DNA from: Pseudomonadota bacterium
GTDB lineage: Bacteria; Pseudomonadota; Alphaproteobacteria; ATCC43930; CGMCC-115725
Reading direction: 5' to 3'
Assembly (NCBI GenBank): GCA_021812165.1
Contig: JAKAOO010000007.1
Location: forward strand, 1 to 34,316
Length of the DNA stretch: 34,316 nt
The notes under the pieces are model-generated. The model was not told the DNA's origin. It saw only the letters and a list, made by a program, of their open reading frames with translations, and searched no databases. The translations under genes were made by a program, and so were the position numbers. Of this stretch, positions 1-8,409 are shown in pieces (position 1 is the stretch's first letter; each line of letters opens with the position of its first letter).

Positions 1-773
1 TCGTGTTCCTCCTGCGTCGGGTAGAGCTTGGCCGTCCCCGGGCTCAAAGTGAGGCCGCGCGGATGGGTGAGAAGCCGGATGCGCGAGCGGTCCTCGATCC
101 ACGGGTCGAAAATATTGGGCAGCCATTCCGGGCAACGCTGCAGAATGCGCACAAAGCCGAGCCCCTTGTGGCGGAACGCCCTCTTGATGAGGTCGTAGAG
201 GACGTCGGGGATCCAGTCGGCGGCCTGCGCCACGAACGAGACGTTCTGCACGCCGAGCGTGACGGAAAGGGGATTGAGCGCGTCGAGATAGGCGCCGCGC
301 GGCGTGGTGTTGCTTTTGAGGCCGAGCGGCGAGGTCGGCGACACCTGCATCTTGGTGAGGCCGTAGATCTGGTTGTCGTGCAGCATCACCGTCAGGTTCA
401 TGTTGTAGCGGATGGCGTGGATCCAATGCGCCGCGCCGATGCTGCAGCAGTCGCCGTCGCCCGTATTGACGAAGACGGCGAGATCGGGCCGCGCCATCTT
501 GACGCCCTCGGCGATCGGCAGCGCGCGCCCGTGGATGCCGTGGAGGCCGTAGGTCTTCATGTAGTGCGGGAAGCGGCTCGAACAGCCGATGCCGGAAATG
601 AAGACGGTCTTTTCGGGCGCCAAATCCTCGTCGCGGCACAAACGCTGCACGGCCGTCAGGATGGCGCTGTCGCCGCAGCCGGTGCACCAGCGCGGCACGC
701 CGCTCTGATAATCCTCGAGCGCGTAATGCTCGTCGTGCAGCCGCAGCAGGCATTCGGTGGCGGAGGTGGACAT
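1..773 (-). CDS. korB: 2-oxoacid:ferredoxin oxidoreductase subunit beta, 3' end truncated by the window edge
   Basis: Hand translation of the minus strand from the ATG at 773: MSTSATECLLRLHDEHYALEDYQSGVPRWCTGCGDSAILTAVQRL...FVNTGDGDCCSIGAAHWIHAIRYNMNLTVMLHDNQIYGLTKMQVSPTSP... The CxGCG motif and TPP-binding GDGD are typical of KorB/PorB. Absent from the ORF track because it has no stop inside the window. Confidence 0.93.
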   Translation of the reverse strand, partial: MSTSATECLLRLHDEHYALEDYQSGVPRWCTGCGDSAILTAVQRLCRDEDLAPEKTVFISGIGCSSRFPHYMKTYGLHGIHGRALPIAEGVKMARPDLAVFVNTGDGDCCSIGAAHWIHAIRYNMNLTVMLHDNQIYGLTKMQVSPTSPLGLKSNTTPRGAYLDALNPLSVTLGVQNVSFVAQAADWIPDVLYDLIKRAFRHKGLGFVRILQRCPEWLPNIFDPWIEDRSRIRLLTHPRGLTLSPGTAKLYPTQEEH

Positions 774-787
774 CGGCGCCTCTCTTC

Positions 788-2689
788 TCAATTCTGGCGC
801 AGTTTTTGGAGAATCGCGGCGCGGATGACCGCGGGCTTCATCGGCTGGCCCTTCACCTCGCACCAGCAATCGACATCGATGAGATAGCGCGCGCGCAACA
901 GCATCGCGAGCGCACTGTAGCGGCGGTTCGTCTCGTCGATCAGCGCGTCCTCGGGCTGGTCGCACCAGTTGCCTTCGATCGTCATCACCCGGCCGAAGCC
1001 GGCCATGATCTCCTTGAGGCCCGGCGCCATCGGCTGCAGGAAGGTCAAGTGCACCGAGGAGACCCTGTGCCCTTCCGCTTGCAGCCGCTCCACCGCCTCC
1101 TCGATCGCGCCGCGCGTGCTGCCCCAGCCGACCACCAGAAGATCGCCGCTCGCCGGCCCGAACACCGCCGGCGGCGCCAGAGTCTTTTGCAGCGCCGCCA
1201 GTTTGAGGCTGCGCGCATGGATGCTTTTCTGGTTGGTCTCGGCGTCGTAGGCGACGTGGCTCCGATCGTCGTGAGCAAGCCCCGTCACCGTATGCACGCC
1301 GCCCGCCTGGCCGGGCACGATGCGGCGCATGAGCCCCGTGACGGGATCCCAGTCGTAGGGCTTGGCGCCGGCGGGAAGGCTGCCCTCGTCGGCCGGCGGC
1401 GCGAGCCAGGCGGGATTGAACTGCGGCCGCGGGATCGGCTGCTGCGAGGTCGCGAGCGCCGCGTCGGAAAGCACCACCACGACCATGTTGAAGGTCTCGG
1501 CGATCTTGCGCGCGGTGATGACGGAATAGAAACAGTCTTCGATCGTGGAAGCGGCCATCACCACCTTCGGCGCGTCGCCGTGGCTGCCGAACATGGCGGA
1601 GAGGAGGTCGCCCTGCTCCGCCTTGGTCGGGAGCCCGGTGCTCGGACCGCCGCGCTGCACGTTGACGACGACGAGCGGGATCTCGCCCATGACCGCAAGC
1701 CCGATGCCTTCCTGCTTCAGCGAGAAGCCGGGACCGGAGGTGATGGTGACCGTGCATTTGTTGGCATAAGAAGCGCCGAGGGCGAAGGCGCAGGCGCTGA
1801 TCTCGTCCTCCGCCTGGTGCACCACGCCGCCCACCTTTTCGAACACATCGGCGAGATAATGCGAGGCGGAGGTCGCGGGGGTGATCGGGTACATGGCGCA
1901 AATCTCCATGCCCGAAGCGAGAATGCCCAAGGCGAGCGCGGTGTTGCCGTTGACGACGATCTGCGGCTCGTTCGCGCGCAGGGCGGGAATGCGGTACTGG
2001 AAGGCGAGATTCGATTCCGCCCACGCCGCGCCGGCCTCCAAGAGCCGCAGATTGGTCTCGACCACCTTGGCGTCCTTCTTGCCGAAGACGAGCGCCACCT
2101 GATCGGCCGCGAGCTGCATGTCGAGGTCGTAGATGTTGCAGAGGACGCCAAGGGCGAACATGTTCTTGCCGCGCCGCGGGTCGCTGACGATGGCGCGGCA
2201 TTCCTTCTCCATCGGGATCTCGTGCACGGCGTAGCCGGCCGCGACGAGCTCGTCGTACATCTCGCCGTAGGAGGCGGCGATCGCCGTGTTGCGGTCTTCG
2301 CGCCACATGTTTTCCATGAGGATCGTCGCGCCCGGTTTCAATGCGCCCTCGCGCACGCGCCCCAAAAGCACCTGCTCGTTGAAGGCAATGATGAGATCGG
2401 TCTCGTTGCCGCCATTGGTGATGCGGCGCGAGCCGAAGCGGATGCGGTTGCCGGAGGCGCCGGCAACGCTCCTCGCGGGCGGGCGGATTTCGGCCGGAAT
2501 GATCTCGACCGTCCACACGCCGTAACCCATGCGCGCGGCGATGGCGCCGAGGCACTGGCCGCAACGCTGCGCTCCCTCGCCGGAATCGCTGATCACTTCG
2601 ACGATGTGTTCGGAGGGCGTCGAGAGCGTCCTCGCGCGGGCGCCCTTGGGCGAGATGAGGGGTCGTTCAAGGAGAGTGGCTTCGTTCAT
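788..2689 (-). CDS. korA: 2-oxoacid:ferredoxin oxidoreductase subunit alpha (fused gamma-alpha type)
   Basis: 633 aa. N-terminal gamma-like domain (SDSGEGAQRCGQCLGAIAARMG...ITNGGNETDLIIAFNEQVL) followed by the alpha domain (GNTALALGILASGMEICAMYPITPATSASHYLA...QAEDEISACAFALGASYAN...GPGFSLKQEGIGLAVMGEIPLVVVNVQRGGPSTGLPTKAEQGDL). Confidence 0.94.
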   Translation of the reverse strand: MNEATLLERPLISPKGARARTLSTPSEHIVEVISDSGEGAQRCGQCLGAIAARMGYGVWTVEIIPAEIRPPARSVAGASGNRIRFGSRRITNGGNETDLIIAFNEQVLLGRVREGALKPGATILMENMWREDRNTAIAASYGEMYDELVAAGYAVHEIPMEKECRAIVSDPRRGKNMFALGVLCNIYDLDMQLAADQVALVFGKKDAKVVETNLRLLEAGAAWAESNLAFQYRIPALRANEPQIVVNGNTALALGILASGMEICAMYPITPATSASHYLADVFEKVGGVVHQAEDEISACAFALGASYANKCTVTITSGPGFSLKQEGIGLAVMGEIPLVVVNVQRGGPSTGLPTKAEQGDLLSAMFGSHGDAPKVVMAASTIEDCFYSVITARKIAETFNMVVVVLSDAALATSQQPIPRPQFNPAWLAPPADEGSLPAGAKPYDWDPVTGLMRRIVPGQAGGVHTVTGLAHDDRSHVAYDAETNQKSIHARSLKLAALQKTLAPPAVFGPASGDLLVVGWGSTRGAIEEAVERLQAEGHRVSSVHLTFLQPMAPGLKEIMAGFGRVMTIEGNWCDQPEDALIDETNRRYSALAMLLRARYLIDVDCWCEVKGQPMKPAVIRAAILQKLRQN

Positions 2690-2740
2690 GGCCTGGTCAA
2701 AGCGCTCGGGTTGATCTCAAGCGGGCGCGGCTTTAGAAGC

Positions 2741-2971
2741 TGCGGAAAAACCTCCTGTCATTCCGGGACGGCCCGTGAGGGCCGGGCCCGGAAACCATGA
2801 ACACAGGCCAAGCCATCGATTTCTCGGGCCTGTGTTTATGGATTCCGGGCTCGCGTCCGCGGGCGACGTGCCGGGCACAGCCGCCGGAGGTTCGCTGCGA
2901 AGGCCGCGCAAGGCTGATAGCCCGCGGATCGACCGCGCCCCGGAATGACGACATTCCAGCATTTTTCCGCA
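2741..2971. repeat. MITE-like or repetitive extragenic palindromic element
   Basis: Terminal inverted repeats TGCGGAAAAA (2741-2750) and TTTTTCCGCA (2962-2971). Internal TGTCATTCCGGG / CCCCGGAATGACGACA inverted pair. Internal hairpin with stem CCCGGAAACCATGAACACAGGCC (2787-2809) against GGCCTGTGTTTATGGATTCCGGG (2827-2849). Flanked by a 13-bp direct repeat TAGAAGCTGCGGA (2734-2746 and 2975-2987). Confidence 0.75.
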
Positions 2972-2973
2972 TC

Positions 2974-4464
2974 CTAGAAGCTGCGGATCCGGGCGAAGTT
3001 GCGTTCTCCGGCGGGGATGCCGAAGTGGCTCGCGGCGATGGCGCCGATCGGCTCCGGCTCCGAAATGCCGAGATACGCCTTCATGGCGCGCGCCGCCTTG
3101 CGGCCGGCGCCCATCGCCTCGATCACGGTCGCCGCGCCGGTGACGATGTCGCCGCCGGCGAAGACGCCGGCCATCGACGTCGCGAGCTCCTCGTCGGCCT
3201 CGATGTAGCCGCGCTTATTGAGCCCGATCTTCGAGGTCTGGCCGATGATCGGGTTGGCGTTGGTGCCGATGGCAAAGACCACCTGGTCGCATTCCACCTC
3301 GTGCTCGCTGCCGGCGACGGGCACGGGCCGCGCGCGGCCGGAGGCGTCGGGCTCGCCGAGCTCCATCGCGATGCACCGCAGCGCGCGCACATTGCCGCCC
3401 TCGTCGCCCAGAATTTCGGTGGGCGCCGTCAGCCATTTGAACACGATGCCTTCCTCTTCGGCGTGATGGACCTCCTCGGCGCGCGCCGGGCATTCGGCCC
3501 GGCTGCGGCGATAGACGCAGGTGACGCGCTGGGCGCCGAGACGCAGCGCGACGCGCATCGCGTCCATGGCGGTGTTGCCGGCGCCGACGACGGCGACATT
3601 CTTGCCGAGCGGGATCGGCGTGTCGTAACGGGGAAAGTCGCGCGCCCGCATCAGGTTGCAGCGGGTCAACAGCTCGTTCGCCGACAAGACGCCGTTCAAT
3701 GATTCGCCGGGTATGCCGAGCATCGCCGGAGTGCCGGCGCCGGTGCCGATGAAGACGGCGTCGAAGCCCAGATCGTCGAGCATCTCTTCGATCGTGAAGA
3801 GCCGCCCGATGAGGGTGTTGCACCGGAACGTGACGCCGAGCCGCCGCAGATTCGCGATCTCGGCGTCGACGACCGCGTTCGGCAGGCGGAAGTCGGGGAT
3901 GCCGTAGCGCAACACGCCGCCCGGCTCGTGAAACGCCTCGAACACGGTCACCTCGCAGCCGGCCTTCGCCATGTCGGCGGCGCAGGCCATGCCCGCGGGA
4001 CCGGAACCGATGATGCCGACCCGCCGCCCGCAGGGCTCGATATGCGGCAGGTTCACCCAGCCCTCGACGATGGCGCGGTCGCCGACAAAGCGTTCGAGAC
4101 GGCCGATCGCCACGGGTTCGAGCGTCTCGCCGACGACGCAGACCCCTTCGCACTGAGTCTCCTGCGGGCAGACGCGGCCGCAGACGGCGGGGAGGAGATT
4201 GGTGCGGCCGATCACCTCCCAGGCGCCGCGGAAGTCCTTCATGCCGATGCGCTCGATGAACCCGGGGATGTCGATGCCGACGGGGCAGCCTTCGATGCAG
4301 ATGGGATCGGGGCAAAAGAGGCAGCGCTCGCTTTCGACGAGCGCCGCCTTTTCGTCATAACCGAGACTGACCTCGCCGAAATTGGCGGCGCGCTCGCCGG
4401 CCTTCTGTTCGGAAACCGAAGTGCGGCTTTGCGGGATGGTGCGGATCGTTCGTTTCTTCGCCAT
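2974..4464 (-). CDS. NAD(P)-dependent oxidoreductase, glutamate synthase small subunit / NfnB / SudA-like
   Basis: From MAKKRTIRTIPQSRTSVSEQKAGERAANFGEVSLGYDEKAALVESERCLFCPDPICIEGCPVGIDIPGFI; two N-terminal Fe-S cysteine clusters, FAD motif GSGPAGMACAADMAKAG, second dinucleotide motif GAGNTAMDAMRVALRLGA. The ATG at 4464 fits better than the ORF-track start at 4686. Confidence 0.92.
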   Translation of the reverse strand: MAKKRTIRTIPQSRTSVSEQKAGERAANFGEVSLGYDEKAALVESERCLFCPDPICIEGCPVGIDIPGFIERIGMKDFRGAWEVIGRTNLLPAVCGRVCPQETQCEGVCVVGETLEPVAIGRLERFVGDRAIVEGWVNLPHIEPCGRRVGIIGSGPAGMACAADMAKAGCEVTVFEAFHEPGGVLRYGIPDFRLPNAVVDAEIANLRRLGVTFRCNTLIGRLFTIEEMLDDLGFDAVFIGTGAGTPAMLGIPGESLNGVLSANELLTRCNLMRARDFPRYDTPIPLGKNVAVVGAGNTAMDAMRVALRLGAQRVTCVYRRSRAECPARAEEVHHAEEEGIVFKWLTAPTEILGDEGGNVRALRCIAMELGEPDASGRARPVPVAGSEHEVECDQVVFAIGTNANPIIGQTSKIGLNKRGYIEADEELATSMAGVFAGGDIVTGAATVIEAMGAGRKAARAMKAYLGISEPEPIGAIAASHFGIPAGERNFARIRSF

Positions 4465-4493
4465 GACCAATGACCGGGTTCTTGCGATCGCTC

Positions 4494-5375
4494 TCACGCT
4501 CTGCCGCCGAGGCTCGTCATGCGGCAGTTCTCCGACCAGTGCTCGAGCGCCCTTTTCTCCTCCTCGCTGTAGCGCTTGAGGCGCCGCATCAGATCGTCGA
4601 AGTCGACAAGGTGGCCGTCGAAATCGGGCCCGTCGACGCAGGCGAATTTGACCGCTCCGCCGAGCTTGACGCGGCAGCCGCCGCACATGCCGGTGCCGTC
4701 GACCATGATCGGGTTGAGGGAGACGGTGGTCTTGATGCCGGAGGGACGCGTCACCTCCGCGCAGGCTTTCATCATGATGGGAGGACCGATCGCCACCACC
4801 TCGTCGATGTCGGGATGCGCGGCGAGGGCGGAGCGGATGCCGTCGCTGACAAAGCCTTTCATCCCCGCCGAGCCGTCATCGGTGCAGAGGATCACCTCGT
4901 CGCAGAACGCGCGAAACTTCTCTTCCCAGAAGATTAATGCGCGGTTACGGAAGCCGAGAATGCCGATGACATAGGCGCCCTTTTCCTTGAACGCGCGCAG
5001 CTGGGGAAAGATCGGCGCCACGCCGAGGCCGCCGCCGACGCAGGCAACCTTTTTCACGGTGCCGATATGCGTCGGGGTGCCGAGCGGCCCCACCAGCGCG
5101 TGGAGGCGCGCGCCCGCCCGACAGGTCTGCTGCATCTCGCGGGTGGTCTTGCCGACCGCCTGAACGACGAGGGTGACGGTGCCTCGGGCGCGGTCGAAGT
5201 CCGCAAGGGTGAGCGGAATGCGCTCGCCCTCTTCATGCAGCATGACGATGACGAATTGTCCGGCCCGCGCCGCCTTCGCCATCAGCGGATGGCGGATTTC
5301 GAGGAGATAGGTGACGTCGGAAAAATCCTGCCGGCGGACGATCTCGAAGCCATACTCTTCTAGGACGTCGTTCAT
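4494..5375 (-). CDS. Sulfide/dihydroorotate dehydrogenase-like FAD/NAD-binding protein (NfnA/SudB-like)
   Basis: MNDVLEEYGFEIVRRQDFSDVTYLLEIRHPLMAKAARAGQFVIVMLHEEGERIPLTLADFD...; PyrK-like C-terminal [2Fe-2S] motif MCGGCRVKLGGAVKFACVDGPDFDGHLVDF. Confidence 0.91.
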   Translation of the reverse strand: MNDVLEEYGFEIVRRQDFSDVTYLLEIRHPLMAKAARAGQFVIVMLHEEGERIPLTLADFDRARGTVTLVVQAVGKTTREMQQTCRAGARLHALVGPLGTPTHIGTVKKVACVGGGLGVAPIFPQLRAFKEKGAYVIGILGFRNRALIFWEEKFRAFCDEVILCTDDGSAGMKGFVSDGIRSALAAHPDIDEVVAIGPPIMMKACAEVTRPSGIKTTVSLNPIMVDGTGMCGGCRVKLGGAVKFACVDGPDFDGHLVDFDDLMRRLKRYSEEEKRALEHWSENCRMTSLGGRA

Positions 5376-5464
5376 TGTCCCTGGTCCTCGGCCCTCGCGA
5401 ATGAAGGCCGGTCGCAAATGAAGCCGTTGCGACTGCCCACTAAGCCAAAAGCCGGCGCGGGCAA

Positions 5465-5478
5465 TTGATATGGATCAA
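5465..5478. promoter_or_regulatory. FNR/FixK-type binding site (TTGAT-N4-ATCAA)
   Basis: TTGATATGGATCAA is an exact match to the FNR/FixK consensus. It lies ~90 bp upstream of the NfnA/SudB-like start codon (5375), with a weak -10-like TTAGTG at the class II spacing on the minus strand. Confidence 0.7.
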
Positions 5479-5638
5479 GATGTCCCGCGCATAGCTGGCG
5501 CGCGACCCAGACCCAGACCCATCCTTCCCGGCACGCTGACGGGAAAGAAGGCTGCGCTCCGCAGCTCCCGCCCGCGCGGCTTTGGCGAAAGAAGATGCCC
5601 GAAATTTTCCTCTTGTTTTCTTGCCGCTCCGGAGTAGG

Positions 5639-6007
5639 ATGCGAACAATTCTCGTTTGCATCAGCAGCCGGAGACATCCCGTGCGGCCTCTCGCCCAATT
5701 CCTCGCTTTTGCGCTTTTCGCCTTTCCGGCCGCGGCGCTCGCCGCCACTCCGCAGTTTTCGATCGCATTGAAGGCGCACCAATTCGTCCCGAAAGAACTG
5801 GAAATCCCCGCCGGCAAAAAGGTCGAACTCAGAGTCCGCAACAACGACCCCGCTCCCGCGGAGTTCGAAAGCACCTCGCTCCATCGCGAAGAAGTCGTTG
5901 TCGGCGGCGGGGAGATCCGCGTCTTTCTGGGGCCTCTCGATCCCGGACGCTACACGTTTTTCGACGACTTCCATCCTTCGACGCGCGGCACGCTCATCGT
6001 CAAGTAG
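5639..6007 (+). CDS. Cupredoxin-domain periplasmic protein
   Basis: Signal peptide then ATPQFSIALKAHQFVPKELEIPAGKKVELRVRNNDPAPAEFESTSLHREEVVVGGGEIRVFLGPLDPGRYTFFDDFHP; cupredoxin_1-like pattern. Confidence 0.82.
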   Translation: MRTILVCISSRRHPVRPLAQFLAFALFAFPAAALAATPQFSIALKAHQFVPKELEIPAGKKVELRVRNNDPAPAEFESTSLHREEVVVGGGEIRVFLGPLDPGRYTFFDDFHPSTRGTLIVK

Positions 6008-6024
6008 CGGCGGGCGGCATCGCG

Positions 6025-6780
6025 ATGCGTCCGCCGGTCGCCGCGATTCTCTTCGCACTTCTGACGTTCCTCTTCGGTGCCTCGCGCGCGCTTGCCGATT
6101 TCAAGGTGTGGCAGCCCGACGCCGAGTTCGGCGAAACGGCGCTCGAAACGGTCGGCGACTGGGGCTACGATCCCCTCTCCAAAAAAAGCGACGAACGAAG
6201 CTTTACGGAAGAATTCGAACGCGGGGTGACGCCCTTCTGGCGCACGGAACTCGAACTCGAGGAAAACCGCCTTCCGGGACCCGACAATTCGACGAATTTC
6301 GCCCAAGCGACCTCCGAAAACCTGTTTCAGTTTACGCCCCGGGGGGAATATTGGCTCGATGCCGGGTTCTTCTTCGAGTACGGCCAATCGATGCTGCCCG
6401 ACACCCCCAGCGAGACCACCTTCGGTCCCGTACTGCGCAAGGAGATCTTTCACACGATCGACACCGTCAACCTCTTCATCGAGAAGGATCTCGGCAATTA
6501 TGCTGGCGGGAGGCCCAATTTTCTCTACGCCTGGGAGACGCGCATCGACCTCGGAACGAGCATCGAGCCGGGCTTCCAGGCGTATGGCTTCGTCGGCCCT
6601 TTGACCCATTTGACGCCGCTCCGGGAAGAAGACCATCGCCTTGGACCAATGCTCTTCGGCACGATTGTCGCGCTCGGCCCCGGGGCTTTGCGTTGGAACG
6701 GCGGGGTCCTGTTCGGCCTGACCGCGCCCGCGCCGCTCGTCACGCTGCGCTGGCAGGCGGAATACGAGATCCATTTCTGA
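6025..6780 (+). CDS. Putative secreted/outer-membrane beta-barrel protein of unknown function
   Basis: MRPPVAAILFALLTFLFGASRALADFKVWQPDAEFGE...; signal peptide, alternating aromatic/hydrophobic strands, C-terminal EYEIHF. Directly follows the cupredoxin. Confidence 0.7.
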   Translation: MRPPVAAILFALLTFLFGASRALADFKVWQPDAEFGETALETVGDWGYDPLSKKSDERSFTEEFERGVTPFWRTELELEENRLPGPDNSTNFAQATSENLFQFTPRGEYWLDAGFFFEYGQSMLPDTPSETTFGPVLRKEIFHTIDTVNLFIEKDLGNYAGGRPNFLYAWETRIDLGTSIEPGFQAYGFVGPLTHLTPLREEDHRLGPMLFGTIVALGPGALRWNGGVLFGLTAPAPLVTLRWQAEYEIHF

Positions 6781-6940
6781 GAGCGGTCGACGGGCGAAGA
6801 AGATTGCGGGCCGGCGCCGGACCTGCCGCGGCGGGAGGTCCACAGTCCCCAGGGGCCGGCCCGCTCTCCCCCTACCGCTGACCCGACGGGACCGGGGCCC
6901 CCCGAAGCGAGCGAACTCTTCGCAAACGGCAACCCGTCGG

Positions 6941-8392
6941 CTAAGTGGCGGCGCGGCGCGCCGTCAGTTGCTCTTCGATCGCCTCGATCGAGCGCCCCTT
7001 CACCTCAAAGCCGAGAACTGCGTAAGCGAAACCCGCCAAAAGGGACCAGCCGGCCAGATAGATAAAGGCCGGAAGGATGGCGGAGACGGTGGCTTGCGGG
7101 GTGACGATATTCGACACGCCGGCGATGAGTGCAAGGCCCAAGGGGCCGATGATCTTGCCGATGCCGCCAAAGCCATAGGCCGAACCCATGCCGGTGGTGC
7201 GCAGGCGCGCCGGCCACACCTCGGCCGCATAGGGACCGACGATGGCAAAGCCGCCATCGGCGAAGAAATCGGTAAAGATGAGGAGAAGCCAGAAGAGGGA
7301 GGTCGTCCCGATCATCACATCACGAAATACGGCCGCAAGCACGAGGCCGAGGGCCGCACCGATGCCGAGGAGCCCGCCCGAGGCGCGCCGGCCGATGGCG
7401 TCGGACAAAAAGGAAAAGGCAATCCGCCCGAGGAGGCCGCCGGAGGCGATGAAAAACATCAGCCAAAAGGCCTTTGGCGGCGGGATCTTGAGAAGGAGAA
7501 CGAGAAGGCTCGGCGCCCACAGGGTAAGGCCGTAAACGCTCGTCTGAGCGCCAAGATTGCCGAGCCATGAGACGAGAAGGCTGCGCGGGTAGAGAAAGAG
7601 TTCGGAAAAGCGCGCCTTCTCCACTGCCGGAGCCGCGATCGCCGCGAGCGGAATGCTTTCCGGCGCGACCTCGAGCGCCCAGGCCAGCGATCGCCGGGCC
7701 TCCTCGGTGCGGCCTTGACGCGCCAGCCAACGCGGCGATTCCGGGACCCAGACGCGGATGAGGAGAGTGAGAAGGGCCGGGATCATGCCGACGGCGAACA
7801 GGCCTCGCCACCCTATCCAGTGCGTCAGTGTCGCCGCCAGAAGCGAGCCCAGCATGATGCCGAGAGGGATGAAGACCGTGACGAGACCGCCGATCACCCC
7901 GCGTTTGGAAGTCGGCACGAATTCCTGCACCAAAGGCAGATCGACCGAATAGAGCCCGCCGACGCCGAACCCTGCAATAAAGCGAAAGACTACAAGAAAC
8001 TGCCAGTTGTGGTGCGGTGTCAGGGCGAGGATGCCGGTGGCGATGGAGAAGTTGAGCACCGTCGCGATGAAAACGCTTCTGCGGCCGATGCGGTCGGCAA
8101 TATGGCCCCAGACAAAGGCGCCAAAGATGGCGCCGACGCCCGAAGAGAGAAAGACCATCGCCGCCTGCCCATAAGTCAGTTTCCACGGGCCGACGATGAC
8201 GATAAAGACAAAGGCGATGACGAAGTAGTCGAAGAATTCCATCATATCGCCGAGGATCGCGGCGAGGATGATCCGGTACTGGTTGCCTTTGAGCCGGGTT
8301 TGGCGATCGAGGATCGCCATCATCGAATCCGCCGCCGCGGCTGCGGGCGCGGCCCGCGCCGATCCGGAACTCCCGCTGCCTCGATCTGTCAT
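6941..8392 (-). CDS. MFS transporter (sugar/aromatic acid:H+ symporter-like)
   Basis: 483 aa, ~12 hydrophobic segments; MFS motifs GHIADRIGRRSVFIATVL, RFIAGFGVGGLYSVDLPLVQEF, PESPRWLARQGRTEEARRSL. Confidence 0.9.
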   Translation of the reverse strand: MTDRGSGSSGSARAAPAAAAADSMMAILDRQTRLKGNQYRIILAAILGDMMEFFDYFVIAFVFIVIVGPWKLTYGQAAMVFLSSGVGAIFGAFVWGHIADRIGRRSVFIATVLNFSIATGILALTPHHNWQFLVVFRFIAGFGVGGLYSVDLPLVQEFVPTSKRGVIGGLVTVFIPLGIMLGSLLAATLTHWIGWRGLFAVGMIPALLTLLIRVWVPESPRWLARQGRTEEARRSLAWALEVAPESIPLAAIAAPAVEKARFSELFLYPRSLLVSWLGNLGAQTSVYGLTLWAPSLLVLLLKIPPPKAFWLMFFIASGGLLGRIAFSFLSDAIGRRASGGLLGIGAALGLVLAAVFRDVMIGTTSLFWLLLIFTDFFADGGFAIVGPYAAEVWPARLRTTGMGSAYGFGGIGKIIGPLGLALIAGVSNIVTPQATVSAILPAFIYLAGWSLLAGFAYAVLGFEVKGRSIEAIEEQLTARRAAT

Positions 8393-8409
8393 GGTGTTTC
8401 TCCCCGCCG

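Noticed and set aside
806-2800. 664-aa plus-strand ORF opposite korA, and similar long antisense ORFs (23295-26543, 23809-25983, 27996-30701)
   Set aside because: They lie opposite or out of frame with clearly recognised genes, have Arg/His/Asp-rich composition typical of GC-rich shadow frames, and show no family motifs.
2717-2972. Short ORFs across the palindromic element (MLECRHSGARSIRGL... and MRKNAGMSSFRGAVDPRAISL...)
   Set aside because: Encoded by the repeat itself; reading frames in such elements are usually by-products, not genes.
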